From the NCBI RefSeq assembly GCF_014203225.1, contig NZ_JACHIO010000008.1, positions 124,001 to 188,000 of the forward strand: 64,000 nucleotides of DNA. Reading direction: 5' to 3'. The DNA is from Granulicella mallensis. Lineage in GTDB: Bacteria > Acidobacteriota > Terriglobia > Terriglobales > Acidobacteriaceae. The notes beneath the pieces are model-generated. The model had not been told where the DNA came from. It saw nothing but the letters and a program-made list of their open reading frames with translations, and ran no database searches. How positions within the stretch are numbered: the first letter of the stretch is position 1; the number at the start of each line of letters is the position of its first letter. The position numbers and the translations under genes were made by a program. Positions 45,890-57,278 of the stretch are shown here, piece after piece.

Positions 45890-48877
45890 ATGTCCCGCAC
45901 TCCTCATCCCCGCAGTGACCGCGATCTACTCGCCAGGATCAGCCGCTCACCCGGCGGCAAAGCCGGCTACAAACAACTCATCCGCGAGCTTGGACTCGGC
46001 GGGGGACACGAACGCCGCCTGCTGGTAGAGCAGTTGACCGCCATGGTGGCACGCCGTGAACTGGTAGCGCTGCGCGAAGGCCTGTGGGCCATCCCCAAGC
46101 CGCCGGAGAGCGCGACTAACTCCTCCACCCCTCAGGCTCGAGATACAGGACGCCCGAAGTGGGATGGCATGGAGGCCGCCGCGCGTTCGGGACGGGATCG
46201 CCTGTTGAGCGGGCGGCTCGATCTGCATCGCGACGGCTTTGGATTCGTGCGGCCCGAAGCCGGTTCGGCAAGCGCCCAGAAGCTCGAAGACATCTTCATC
46301 CCGCCGAACGAGATCAACGGCGCCATGCAAGGCGATCTGGTGCTCGTGGACGAAGCTCCGCCGGGACGTGACGGGCGGCGCTCAGGCCGGATTGCGCGGG
46401 TGCTGACACGGCGTAATCCGACTGTGGTCGGAATCTTTCACTATGCACGGCCCCAGGGGCGGCGTGGCAACCGTGACCACGACTTCAACGACGCGGGCAT
46501 GAGCGAGAACTACGTGACGCCGCTCGATGAGCGCATTAGCGGAATGATTGCGATCCCTGAGGGCGCGGAGGTTGTGGCTTCGACGGTCGATTCTCCCCAC
46601 AGAATGCTGGGGGAAGAGGCGCGGAAGCAGGCCCTGGGGTGGAGTGGCGGCGAGAAGCAGATTCCCTTCGGGAATGACAACAAGAAAAGCAAAGGCAACA
46701 GCAAAAACGATATTGATTCGCAGTGGCCGCTCGAAGGTTTGGCGGTCGATGTCGAGATTACAAGTTTCCCCTCTGCCGGCAGGCCTGCGCGCGGGCGCTT
46801 GATCGAGGTGCTTGGTCCGCCGGATGCCTTCGGCGTCGATGTCGAGATCATCATCCGCAAGCACCATCTGCCGCATGCGTTTCCTGCGGCAGTGTTGGCG
46901 GAAGCCACCGAGCAGGCGCAGGAGACCGTCGCTTCCCTGCCCGCCGAAGATCTCGAAGCACGTGAAGATTTTCGCGGCCTGCCCATCGTCACCATCGATG
47001 GCGAGACCGCGCGCGACTTCGACGATGCCGTTCTGGTTCGCGAACTCGCAAACGGCAACACCGAACTGCAGGTCCACATCGCCGATGTGAGCTGGTATGT
47101 GCGGCCGGGGGCCGCGCTCGACACCGAAGCCCGACTGCGCGGAACCAGCGTCTACTTCCCCGACCGCGCCGTGCCAATGCTGCCGCATGCACTTTCGAGC
47201 GGCATGTGCAGCCTGCTGCCGAACGAAGATCGCCTCGTCCTGAGCTGCGTGATGGAGATCGACCCTCGCGGCGAGATCGCCGGCTATCGAGTGGCGGAAG
47301 GCGTGATTCGTAGCGTGCGACGCATGACCTACACGAGCGTTCAGAACAGCCTCAACGCGTCGCCGAACGCGGAGACATGGAACCAGGGCAAACAAATCAC
47401 CGCAGCCGCCAGCGCCGAAGATATCGCCGAGCGCGAGCGCATTGCCGCTGAACAGCCGGACCTTCCGGCAGCCTTCGATGCGATGCTGGAGCTCGCTCTC
47501 CGGCTGAATGCGAAGCGCGTGCGGCGCGGATCAATCGACTTCGACCTTCCTGAGCCGGTCGTCGAGTTCGATCCCGACGGCAACATGAAGGCCATCGTGC
47601 GCTCGGAGCGCGGATGGTCGCACCGGCTGATCGAAGAGTTCATGCTCTCGGCCAACGAGTGCGTCGCAACGTGGCTGGAGCGGCAAGGGATTCCGTCGAT
47701 CTATCGCATCCACGAGATGCCTGATCCGAAGCGCATCGTCGAGTTCGAGGAAACGGCGTCTGGCTTTGGGCACTCGCTGGGGCTGGGAAACCTGCCGGTG
47801 CGCAAGCTCACGATGAAGACCGATCGCCGCGATGCGCAGCGCAAGAGTGCGCGCGGACGCGACTCGCGCTCACCGCAGCAGCATGAGATTCCCGACAGCA
47901 TTCCGGTCACACCGCAGATGTATCAGAAGCTGGTGCGGCGCATCTCCGGTACGCCGACCGAGCGCATCCTCGCGTACCTGATGCTGCGTTCGCTGAAGCA
48001 GGCTCGCTACGCTGAGAAGAACGAGGGCCACTTTGCGCTGGCTTCGCCTTCGTACACGCACTTCACCTCACCGATTCGGAGATATCCGGATCTGATCGTG
48101 CATCGGCTGGTGCGGGCGATGCTGCGGCGTGGCGCGGATGAGCGCGGCGGTGCGATTCTGTCGACCGATCCGCAGCCGTGGCAGGGGGAGTTCGATCGGT
48201 CGCGCGCACCTAAGTATCTGGCATCTCGCGCGAAGACAGCGTCATTTACCGTCGCAGCAGAGAGACCCGCAGTGCAGTCGGACCACGCCCCTGCAGGTCT
48301 CTCCACTCCGTCGCAAAAGCGCGCCTCCGGTCGAGATGACAAGGCTGTGGGGAACGCGGACGGTGTTGAACCCATCGCCGCGGAAGAGTTGAACGACATC
48401 GCCTCTGAGAGCTCGCAGGCCGAGCGCCGTGCGGCTGATGCCGAGCGCGAACTCATCGAGTGGAAGAAGATGAAGTTCATGGCTGACAAGGTCGGCGAAG
48501 ACTTCCACGCGGTGATCCTGTCCGCTACGAAGTATGGGTTCTTTGTCGAGCTCGACGACATGTTCATTGAAGGGCTGGTACCGCTGGCCTCGCTCGTCGG
48601 CGACTTCTACAGCTTCCGCGACACCGATCGCACCATCGTCGGTGCGCGCACGGGGCATGTCTTCGGGATCGGGCAAAAGGTTGAGGTGATTCTCGACCGG
48701 ATCGACCGCCAGCAACGGCGGCTACAGTTCGCGCTGCTGCCCGGCACGGAGCCGAAAGCTACTTCGCTGCGTACGCGTACAAAGGCTGAACCGAAGGCGG
48801 AGAGGCCCCTGTCTCCAAAGCGTAGTGGGAAGACGAAGACACGAGCACGGAACAAGAAGAACAAGGGACGGCGGTAG
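45890..48877 (+). CDS. rnr: RNase R with two repeat-derived insertions
   Basis: This 995-aa processive 3'-5' exoribonuclease has an N-terminal winged-helix, cold-shock domains, the RNB catalytic core (IDGETARDFDDAV with the metal-binding Asp cluster, HIADVSWYVRPG, FTSPIRRYPDLIVHRL) and a C-terminal S1 domain (about 850-930) with a Lys-rich tail. It is longer than usual because of two in-frame low-complexity segments encoded by dispersed repeats: 46657-46710 between cold-shock modules and 48257-48342 between RNB and S1. ATG 45890 has GGAAG 4-5 bases upstream; an earlier ATG at 45827 is possible. Confidence 0.95.
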   Translation: MSRTPHPRSDRDLLARISRSPGGKAGYKQLIRELGLGGGHERRLLVEQLTAMVARRELVALREGLWAIPKPPESATNSSTPQARDTGRPKWDGMEAAARSGRDRLLSGRLDLHRDGFGFVRPEAGSASAQKLEDIFIPPNEINGAMQGDLVLVDEAPPGRDGRRSGRIARVLTRRNPTVVGIFHYARPQGRRGNRDHDFNDAGMSENYVTPLDERISGMIAIPEGAEVVASTVDSPHRMLGEEARKQALGWSGGEKQIPFGNDNKKSKGNSKNDIDSQWPLEGLAVDVEITSFPSAGRPARGRLIEVLGPPDAFGVDVEIIIRKHHLPHAFPAAVLAEATEQAQETVASLPAEDLEAREDFRGLPIVTIDGETARDFDDAVLVRELANGNTELQVHIADVSWYVRPGAALDTEARLRGTSVYFPDRAVPMLPHALSSGMCSLLPNEDRLVLSCVMEIDPRGEIAGYRVAEGVIRSVRRMTYTSVQNSLNASPNAETWNQGKQITAAASAEDIAERERIAAEQPDLPAAFDAMLELALRLNAKRVRRGSIDFDLPEPVVEFDPDGNMKAIVRSERGWSHRLIEEFMLSANECVATWLERQGIPSIYRIHEMPDPKRIVEFEETASGFGHSLGLGNLPVRKLTMKTDRRDAQRKSARGRDSRSPQQHEIPDSIPVTPQMYQKLVRRISGTPTERILAYLMLRSLKQARYAEKNEGHFALASPSYTHFTSPIRRYPDLIVHRLVRAMLRRGADERGGAILSTDPQPWQGEFDRSRAPKYLASRAKTASFTVAAERPAVQSDHAPAGLSTPSQKRASGRDDKAVGNADGVEPIAAEELNDIASESSQAERRAADAERELIEWKKMKFMADKVGEDFHAVILSATKYGFFVELDDMFIEGLVPLASLVGDFYSFRDTDRTIVGARTGHVFGIGQKVEVILDRIDRQQRRLQFALLPGTEPKATSLRTRTKAEPKAERPLSPKRSGKTKTRARNKKNKGRR
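46657..46710. repeat. Dispersed repeat fragment inside rnr (first)
   Basis: GGGAATGACAACAAGAAAAG matches, with one change, the repeat arm at 26.8 kb and the fragment in mutM. It encodes an IPFGNDNKKSKGNSKN-type linker and preserves the frame. Confidence 0.75.
48257..48342. repeat. Dispersed repeat fragment inside rnr (second)
   Basis: GGTCTCTCCACT, CGCAAAAGCGCGCC and GGTCGAGATGACAA occur in the same order as in the intergenic units at 57063-57241 and 63343-63514. It is in frame and encodes an STPSQKRASGRDDK-type linker. Confidence 0.8.
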
Positions 48878-48964
48878 GTTGGATTATTCGGCCAGAAGGG
48901 TCTGATACCCAACACTCGCGGCGGAGTTCTTCATTACGGGGAAGACGGATGCCCCGCTGAACAC

Positions 48965-49200
48965 AGCGCAAAGTGCGTTCCCTGACGCTTTAGCGTCAGG
49001 GAGACGGAGGGAGCCGTAGCCTTTAGGCTACGGAATTGGAGGCCTAACGAGAATTGGCCTTTAGGCCCGGGCCTTCTTTCGGCGGCGAACAAAAGGCCCG
49101 GGGCTAAAGCCCAATTCTTGCCTGCCCTTGATTCCGTGGCCTAAAGGCCACGGCTCCCTCCGCCCCGTGACGCTAAAGCGTCGCGGTTTGCGCTTCGCGC
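48965..49200. repeat. Long compound hairpin repeat, GCGCTTCGCGC-ended (copy 1)
   Basis: The unit contains TGACGCTTTAGCGTCA, GGAGGGAGCCGTAGCC with AGGCTACGG, GGCCCGGGGCTAAAGCCC, GTGGCCTAAAGGCCAC, then GGCTCCCTCC and GACGCTAAAGCGTC, ending GCGCTTCGCGC. Nearly every part has its complement on the other side. Copies lie at 51204-51715 and 59862-60095. The remainder of 48878-49311 has no gene. Confidence 0.9.
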
Positions 49201-49311
49201 CTCAACACCCCATACTTCTTCGCCAATGAAGAACCCCGCCGCAAGCGGCGGGGTATCACACCCTTCGCATTAATTAAATGAACGACTCATCGTACTAACG
49301 GTGACAATGAC

Positions 49312-50696
49312 CTACAGTTTCTGCGGCGCCGATTCAGCGTTTGATCCATTCAATATGAAGTTCACCATGATGTTTGTTTCCACTTCGGTGGGTTCACCAT
49401 TGAGGAGATAGGGTTTATAGGTCCACTGCTTGACAGCAGCCCACGCTGCTTTCTTGAGTTCCTCCGGCCCGGAAACGATCTGTAGCGCCCGGAACTCACC
49501 ATCCTTTCCGATGACCGCGCGTAGCACAACCGTGCCCTGAATTCCTGCGTCCTTTGCCTCTTGCGGATAGACCGGCTGCACCTTGGTCAAGATGTTGCCT
49601 GCCATCACGTTGCCAGAGACCCGAACGGTCTTACTGGAGGCCGAGGGCGTTTCGCTCTGTGCCACCGGTGTGGACACATTCATCCGCAGAGCCAGCGCGG
49701 ACGCACAGGTTCCAAGTCCCAACACCACACACGCCACCACTGTTGCCAGCCGACGCACGCCCCTCAGTTCCACATACTTCTCAGTCAAGTTCATAACTCT
49801 CCTCTCAAAGATGTTGGCATCGAAGATTCCGATGGCGTGAAGTGTCCTGGCCGGCGTCCCGTGCACAAGCAGGGAGGCCAACCGCAGCAGCGATCGTGCA
49901 TAGTTCTCTCTTCCCGCGACAGTCTCCGCGGCCATGGCATCGCACACCATCTCTCGACTCCCCACCATCCGTGTGCGCGTCAGCCACAGCAGCGGATGGT
50001 AGGCCACCGGCAAGGCCAGCGCCTCGTACAGCAGGTTCTTCGCGAAATCCCGCCGGTGCATGTGTGTGCGAACTCATGTGCGATTACGGCGTCGAAGTCC
50101 TCGTCCAACAGATGCCCCTGCAAGTCGACCGGCAGCAGAATGGCCCGGCGGAAGATACCCATCGTCATGGGTCCGGCGATATCGCGGGACACCCTGATCT
50201 CCGCATTCTTGACTCTGAAGACGCGGCAGGAGCACTCCCAGCTCTCGGCCTCCTCTCCTGTCAGAACCAGCGGCTCTGCCCGGTCGTGGATCGCGTCCGT
50301 CCGCCACCATCCCCAGGCCAACCGACCGGCGAAGTAGACCACGCTGCCGGCATACACCAACGCAACTCCCGCCAGCATGGCTACCGGAAGCCTGAGGGCT
50401 CCGTGTCCAGCACCCTCGCCAAACGCCACCGTAACCCTTACCCCGGCCTTCGCCGTGCTCGTTCCCCAGATTCCGGGCAGGAATTGCCATACCTCGCGCA
50501 GCAGTTGGACAGGCTGCACGGAACACGCCGGTAGAAGCACTTCGAGAGCCAGGGCGCTCACCCAGATACGGTGTTCCATCCGGGGTCCGTTGCGCCGAAC
50601 GGCTCGCGCCGTGATCCAGGCCGCGAGAAAGACCAGAGGAACCTGCCACAGCGAGTTCAGCAGATAGGCCAGCAGCCAGGTCTCGAAGGCTCTCAT
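49312..50696 (-). pseudogene. Frameshifted M56/BlaR1-type sensor with TonB C-terminal domain
   Basis: Two minus-strand frames together make one M56 protein. The upstream part (50696 to about 50060) has membrane helices and ends at the zinc motif HEFAH. The true continuation, MHRRDFAKNLLYEALALP and SREMVCDAMAA with the third zinc ligand, lies in another frame (about 50061 to 49312), followed by a membrane helix and a TonB-C domain (VQPVYPQEAKDAGIQG). An extra CA in a short CA/TG run at 50061-50068 explains the shift: removing two bases fuses the frames cleanly. It is either a real mutation, a phase-variable switch or a sequencing error. It overlaps blaI by ATGA. Confidence 0.85.
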
Positions 50697-51073
50697 GCGT
50701 CACCGCCCTTCTCTTCCAACCGCTTGCTCAACTCCGCGATCTTTTTCGCGTCGATCTGCCGGCTTTTGATCAGGCTCATTACCAGGTCTTCGCTGGACCC
50801 GCCGAACATCCGATCCACCAGGTCCTTTACGGCATGGCCCAGGGCCTTGGCTTCGGTGACCGTCGCGCTGTACTCAAAGGCTCGTCCTCGCAGCTCACGC
50901 TTCAGCTTGCCCTTTCGCTGCAGGATGTTCAGCATCGTCTGCACCGTCGTATAGGCCAACTCCTGCTCCAGCCCCTCCTGGACCGCGCTTACATTGCTGG
51001 GCCCGCGCTTCCATATCACCTGCATGATCTGCAGTTCTAGCTTGGTTAAAGCGTTCTTCTCTCGTTCTCCCAT
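50693..51073 (-). CDS. blaI: BlaI/MecI-family repressor
   Basis: This 126-aa winged-helix repressor has LTKLELQIMQVIWKRGPSNV, VQEGLEQELAYTTVQTMLNIL (recognition helix) and a C-terminal dimerisation region. AGGAGG lies 5 bases before ATG 51073. In this family a membrane M56 protease cleaves the repressor on a signal; here that partner is encoded next but is frameshifted, so the circuit may be locked. Confidence 0.93.
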   Translation of the reverse strand: MGEREKNALTKLELQIMQVIWKRGPSNVSAVQEGLEQELAYTTVQTMLNILQRKGKLKRELRGRAFEYSATVTEAKALGHAVKDLVDRMFGGSSEDLVMSLIKSRQIDAKKIAELSKRLEEKGGDA

Positions 51074-51203
51074 GGCCACCTCCTATTGAGTTAGGACATT
51101 ACGCCGTGACGGGAGAATTTGTCAACTAAGTTCTTAGGAGTTGCGGGTGATGGAAACGAAAATCATCCGAATGGCCCTGTTTATTGGGAACATCAGCCAA
51201 TTT

Positions 51204-51715
51204 GCGCGAAGCGCATTCCGTGACGCTTCAGCGTCGCGGAGACGGAGGGAGCCGTAGCCTTCAGGCTACGGAATAAGGGCCAGGTGGGAATCGGGCTTTA
51301 GGTAGTGTCTGACGAATCGGAGATAGTGGCTTTTGTTTTTGTCTTTGCTTCTGAGATAGGTCCGGGCTTTAGCCCGGACATTCAGGACAGGCGATAAAGG
51401 GGCTTCAGCCCCTGGGATAGGCTCTCCTCTCCGCAGGCAGAGATGCCAAGAGAGAGGAAGGCTTGTCCCAGGGGCTGAAGCCCCCTTCCTATTTGTTCCG
51501 TAATACCCGGGCTAAAGCCCGGGCCTATCTCAGAGACAACAGCAAAAGCGTACTCGTCGATGCGTCAGAAACTACCTAGCCCGTGCCTTTTGTTCGCAGC
51601 CGAAAGAAGGCCCGGGCCTAAAGGCCACATTTTGCTAGGCCTAAATTCCGTAGCCTAAAGGCTACGGCTCCCTCCGTCTCCGCGACGCTAAAGCGTCAAC
51701 GAACGCGCTTCGCGC
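51204..51715. repeat. Long compound hairpin repeat (copy 2) carrying a nested unit
   Basis: Ends GCGCGAAGCGC and GCGCTTCGCGC match the copies at 48965 and 59862, but the middle is replaced by a further unit at 51299-51579 bounded by TAGGTAGTGTCTGACG and CGTCAGAAACTACCTA (15 of 16 complementary). This inner unit contains GGGCTTTAGCCC and GGGGCTTCAGCCCC palindromes. No gene lies in the 51074-51746 gap. Confidence 0.85.
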
Positions 51716-51746
51716 TGTGGGGCAACGAGTTCTAGAAAAGTATGTA

Positions 51747-53138
51747 TCAGGCCTTCCCCACCACCAGCAACTGCTCGATCTTGCCGTCGGGTTTCAGGTA
51801 CACATCGACCAGCAGGGTCGTCCCCCCGGAGAAGGCCACACGATATAGGCCGAAGGTCATGCCGCCGCGAAGGGCTGTCCGGGTGCGCGTAATGTCCGTG
51901 ATCGTACCGAGAGGGCTGAGCGTCGACTGGAAGTCGCTCAGCGCATCCTGGTTGAAGTAGTCGTTGGTGTCGGACGTAAAGAGTGAGCGATCGATCTGGC
52001 TATGCTGCAGGCCGGACAGGATGGTCTTCAACTGCGCTACAAAAGGATCGGCGGAGGCTTCCACCACCGGCGCGGCGGCGGGCAGCAGGAGCGGGGTGAT
52101 GGCGTTGACGACCTCGCTGGCAGCACTCGAAGCGACTTCGTTCGTGAGAGCGACGATGGCCAGGCCGTCGTCGGGATAGACGACGTTCTCGGCCACGTAG
52201 CCGCCGACTTCGCCGCTATGCTCCAGCTCGCGATGACCGTCCTTCTCCCGTACGAACGTACCCAGCCCGTAGCCTGAGCTGGTGCCGTTCTGAAGCTTGT
52301 AGGCGGTCTCGAACTCGGCGTAGCTTGCGGGGGAGAGCAGCGACTTGTTCATGATGCCGAGATCCCACGCCAGCAGCGTGGCAGCGGGCATGGCCAGATC
52401 GCCGTCGCCAAAGTACCAGCCGGGGGCCTCCAACGGCTGCACGCGAGGCGTGGCCATCGCGTAGGAGACGTAGCCTAGGACCTGCAGCTTCTCGCGCTGC
52501 GTATAGGTGTTGAAGACTCCCTGGAGGTGCAGCGGGTCGAGCACGCGCTCCCGGATGAATTTGCCCAGCGGCTCTCCGCTGACCTTCTCGACGACCAGGC
52601 CGAGCAGCACGTAGTTCGTGTTGGAGTACTGCCACTGCGTGCCGGGCTCAAAGTCGAGCGGCTTCTCCGCCCACTCATGCACGTTATCGATCGGGGCTAT
52701 CGGCTTCTTCCAGGCGGGGATGATGTAGTCCTGCGGGGCGAAGTCCTCGTAGCCGGAGGTCATGGTCATCAGGTTGCGTAGCTTGACGTCGTTAGCGCGC
52801 GTGAGCTCGGGGAAGTACTTGCCGACGGGATCGTCGATGGACAGCTTGCCCTCCTGCTGGAGCAGCAGGATCGCCGTTGCGGTGAACTGCTTGCTGATCG
52901 AGCCGATGGGGTAGGCCATCGCCGCGGCGGCGGGTGTCGCCGGCTGGAGCTGCGCCAGGCCGAAGGCATGAGTGTAGACGATCTTGCCGTGCTGCACGAT
53001 GCCGATGGAGACAGAGGGGACACCTGTGTCGTGGAGGGCTTTTTGGGCGGCGGCGGCGATATTGGCTTCAGTGTCGGCGGGGAGTTGGGCGTGGGCGGCG
53101 GTGGCTGCTAGCAGAGCAGCGGCAAGAAGAGTGCGCAT
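51747..53138 (-). CDS. Class C beta-lactamase-like serine hydrolase
   Basis: This 463-aa protein has a signal peptide (about 1-17) and then the beta-lactamase-type fold: catalytic SISK in GSISKQFTATAILLLQQEG, YSN in YSNTNYVLLG and an HSG motif (HSGEVGG) replacing KTG. A C-terminal domain of about 110 residues follows, seen in family-S12-like peptidases. It could be an esterase, D-aminopeptidase or penicillin-binding enzyme; antibiotic resistance is not implied. ATG 53138 is chosen since it begins the signal peptide, though no ribosome site is visible. Confidence 0.9.
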   Translation of the reverse strand: MRTLLAAALLAATAAHAQLPADTEANIAAAAQKALHDTGVPSVSIGIVQHGKIVYTHAFGLAQLQPATPAAAAMAYPIGSISKQFTATAILLLQQEGKLSIDDPVGKYFPELTRANDVKLRNLMTMTSGYEDFAPQDYIIPAWKKPIAPIDNVHEWAEKPLDFEPGTQWQYSNTNYVLLGLVVEKVSGEPLGKFIRERVLDPLHLQGVFNTYTQREKLQVLGYVSYAMATPRVQPLEAPGWYFGDGDLAMPAATLLAWDLGIMNKSLLSPASYAEFETAYKLQNGTSSGYGLGTFVREKDGHRELEHSGEVGGYVAENVVYPDDGLAIVALTNEVASSAASEVVNAITPLLLPAAAPVVEASADPFVAQLKTILSGLQHSQIDRSLFTSDTNDYFNQDALSDFQSTLSPLGTITDITRTRTALRGGMTFGLYRVAFSGGTTLLVDVYLKPDGKIEQLLVVGKA

Positions 53139-53249
53139 GGCTGGATGGAGGATAGCAGGCCTGTGGAGACGGGGGAAGCACAGGCGTTCCATAGGCAGAA
53201 ACAAGGCAAGCAGAGAGCGGTAGGAGGATAGGCACGATATCGAGACAGA

Positions 53250-53463
53250 CACGGCTCCAAGCCCCGAAGGGGCGACGCTATACCAGCCCAGGGCGCAGCC
53301 CTGGGTCATGTGCAGGAAAAGATCGGGGGCTGCAGGTCCGGCCTATCTGGTCGGATTACCAATTAGGTTGGGCTTTCAGCCCTCTGCTCGATTTATGATC
53401 CGTAACCTAGGGCTTCGCCCTGGGCTGGTATGACGTCGCCCCTTCGGGGCTTGAATCTGTGCC
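53250..53463. repeat. Compound inverted repeat (AGCCCCGAAGGGGCGACG type)
   Basis: AAGCCCCGAAGGGGCGACG and CCAGCCCAGGGCGCAGCCCTGGG on the left (shown in pieces) are mirrored by GGGCTTCGCCCTGGGCTGG and CGTCGCCCCTTCGGGGCTT on the right. It occupies most of the gap between the hydrolase start and rpsA. Confidence 0.85.
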
Positions 53464-53573
53464 GATTGAAACTGCATTTACTCAATTTGGCATTCACGTC
53501 ATCGCCTTCATGCTTATGCCATTGCCCTGTGAGCGCCTCGCCAAAGGCAAACATCGTGAAGAAACAAAAGCCA

Positions 53574-53607
53574 CGAGAAAGGCCGCCCGTTTGGGCGGCC
53601 TTTCTCG
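53574..53607 (-). terminator. Terminator of rpsA
   Basis: CGAGAAAGGCCGCCC (53574-53588) pairs perfectly over 15 bp with 53593-53607 around a 4-base loop; reading the minus strand the stem ends in GGCCTTTCTCG. It lies 17 bases after the rpsA stop. Confidence 0.8.
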
Positions 53608-53624
53608 TCGCTCGATGATATGAG

Positions 53625-55589
<1,965 letters not shown>

Positions 55590-55964
55590 GGGAATGCGTG
55601 TGCTCCGGGATCCAGTGATTCACTTGGCCGGCTTCGGCTGGAAAGGCTACAGGGGCGGCAAGTCGCCGTCTGCTGTGGACGTATTCCTAGTCGATGATGT
55701 CGGATGGAGTGAGGTAAAGCATCTTTCAGAAGCCGCCGTGACTGGTTCCCGCACACAGTAGCTCAATTAGAAGTGTAGCAGTCGTACAAGTAAGGGTCAA
55801 TGAATCACAACGATGATCGGACAAGACTACGTTCGTTTTGCCGCTCGATTGCATGAAACTTCGATGAATGGACGAGCCAAAAGTAACAAAGAGTTTCAGC
55901 CCCCGTGTTCTTTCCCAGGGAAACGGGCAAATAGACCCACAACTCTGTCCCCTATACTTTCGGG
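55590..55964. other. Divergent region between rpsA and the HIT gene
   Basis: No gene is supported. It should hold both promoters. I saw no hairpin or operator strong enough to report, and plus-strand frames here have no ribosome site. Confidence 0.5.
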
Positions 55965-56543
55965 ATGGACAGGCTATGGACGCCGTGGCGCTACTCTTAC
56001 GTTACCGGCCAGGACAAGGGGACATCGAAACGCGGCGTTCCGGCTGCCCTGTCGGCGTGGCCGGGTGAGACCCATTGCGTCTTCTGCAATATGCTCGCGG
56101 CAACAGAGTACGCCGTGGCCCACGGCATGGCACAGGACGAAGCCGATGCCGCCGTCTACATCCTGGAGCGCGGCCAAAACTGCTTCCTGGTGCTCAACGC
56201 CTTTCCCTACAACACCGGGCATCTCATGGTGCTTCCCTACCAGCATGAGGCAAGCCTCGCCGCGCTGCCGGCGGAGACAGCCGCCGAGCTGATGACGCTG
56301 GCACGGCGTGCGGAACGGGTTCTGCGCAAGGCGTATCGGCCCGGTGGATTGAATTTGGGTCTGAACCTGGGCGAGTCGGCCGGCGCAGGTGTGGCCGAAC
56401 ATCTGCATCTTCACGCGGTCCCTCGCTGGTCGGGGGACAACAACTTCATGAGTGTGCTCGGAGAGACTCGCATCCTTCCGGAGATGCTCACGGAGAGCTA
56501 TCAGCGATTGCGCCTAGCACTCCTCGCCGAACCTGCGGAGTGA
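55965..56543 (+). CDS. HIT-family nucleotide hydrolase/phosphorylase
   Basis: This 192-aa protein starts MDRLWTPWRYSYV and has CVFCNM (zinc-type Cys pair), NAFPYNTGHLMVLPYQH and the HIT motif HLHLHAVPRW (about residues 145-154), as in actinobacterial and acidobacterial Ap4A phosphorylase-like proteins. It likely acts on dinucleoside polyphosphates. The start ATG begins at the conserved N-terminus. Confidence 0.93.
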   Translation: MDRLWTPWRYSYVTGQDKGTSKRGVPAALSAWPGETHCVFCNMLAATEYAVAHGMAQDEADAAVYILERGQNCFLVLNAFPYNTGHLMVLPYQHEASLAALPAETAAELMTLARRAERVLRKAYRPGGLNLGLNLGESAGAGVAEHLHLHAVPRWSGDNNFMSVLGETRILPEMLTESYQRLRLALLAEPAE

Positions 56544-56627
56544 TTCGACGAGGCGGAATCTTTTTGTGCAACTCCCTTTCGATAACAGCCATCTCACCAA
56601 CAGGTGCTACTTCTCCTGTGAGGTCAT

Positions 56628-56987
56628 GTGATGAGACGGACGATTTCCAGCTTGAAAAACGTTGAGATTCCCTGGAGCCGCTTCGCTTCTGCGTTCCGGC
56701 GCAACGGACATGGTGGAACCCCCTGGGCCAGGACCTCAGAGATGTCCCAGCCCCAGGACGGCGCCCTCGGAACCCAGGCACGCATTACTGAGATCAACAC
56801 ACGTCTGAACACCGGCCCCCTGGAAGTGATCAGCTTCATGGATGAGCCCGAAGACGCACAGATTACGGGGGGAACGCGTTCCCTGAGCCGTCGGCTTACA
56901 GGACTGAACATCATGCCCCGGAGAGCTTTGACGGCAAAATCCGTTCAGAATGTGATCCCGGTTGCCAGTCAGTCCCAAGTCGCGTAG
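56628..56987 (+). CDS. Unrecognised 119-residue protein
   Basis: This plus-strand frame has GAGG about 8 bases before ATG, follows the HIT gene by 84 bases and ends 29 bases before a strong terminator pointing the same way, which suggests a real transcription unit. The protein is polar, with no domain, signal peptide or membrane helix recognised. A minus-strand frame over the same bases is less supported. Confidence 0.45.
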   Translation: MMRRTISSLKNVEIPWSRFASAFRRNGHGGTPWARTSEMSQPQDGALGTQARITEINTRLNTGPLEVISFMDEPEDAQITGGTRSLSRRLTGLNIMPRRALTAKSVQNVIPVASQSQVA

Positions 56988-57016
56988 CCGCGTAAACGAT
57001 TGGGATGATTCAAAAC

Positions 57017-57040
57017 AAAGGGCCCTCGGGCCCTTTTGCT
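57017..57040 (+). terminator. Rho-independent terminator
   Basis: AAAGGGCCC-TC-GGGCCCTTT (57017-57036) is a 9-bp stem followed by T and GCTTT. It closes the HIT/hypothetical unit. Confidence 0.75.
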
Positions 57041-57062
57041 TTGCGCCAAAGAAGCTGCAAAA

Positions 57063-57241
57063 CATTGTCATCTCGACTGGAGCATGACGGTTTTATGTCA
57101 TGCGTAGTGGAGAGACCCCTGTATTTTGCTTGTGCTGGCAATGCCGCTTGCCATTAGGAGAATGGGCAGCAATGGCACCCTCGAAATACAGCGGTCTCTC
57201 CACTACGGCGCAAAAGCGCGCCTTCGGTCGAGATGACAATG
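57063..57241. repeat. Compound inverted repeat (GTCATCTCGAC...GTCGAGATGAC, copy 1)
   Basis: CATTGTCATCTCGAC at the left is matched by GTCGAGATGACAATG at the right; internally GTAGTGGAGAGACC pairs with GGTCTCTCCACTAC. The copy at 63343-63514 has the same order, and a fragment lies in rnr. Confidence 0.9.
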
Positions 57242-57278
57242 TTTTGGGTGGATCAAGAGGATATGACCTTGGTGAACG

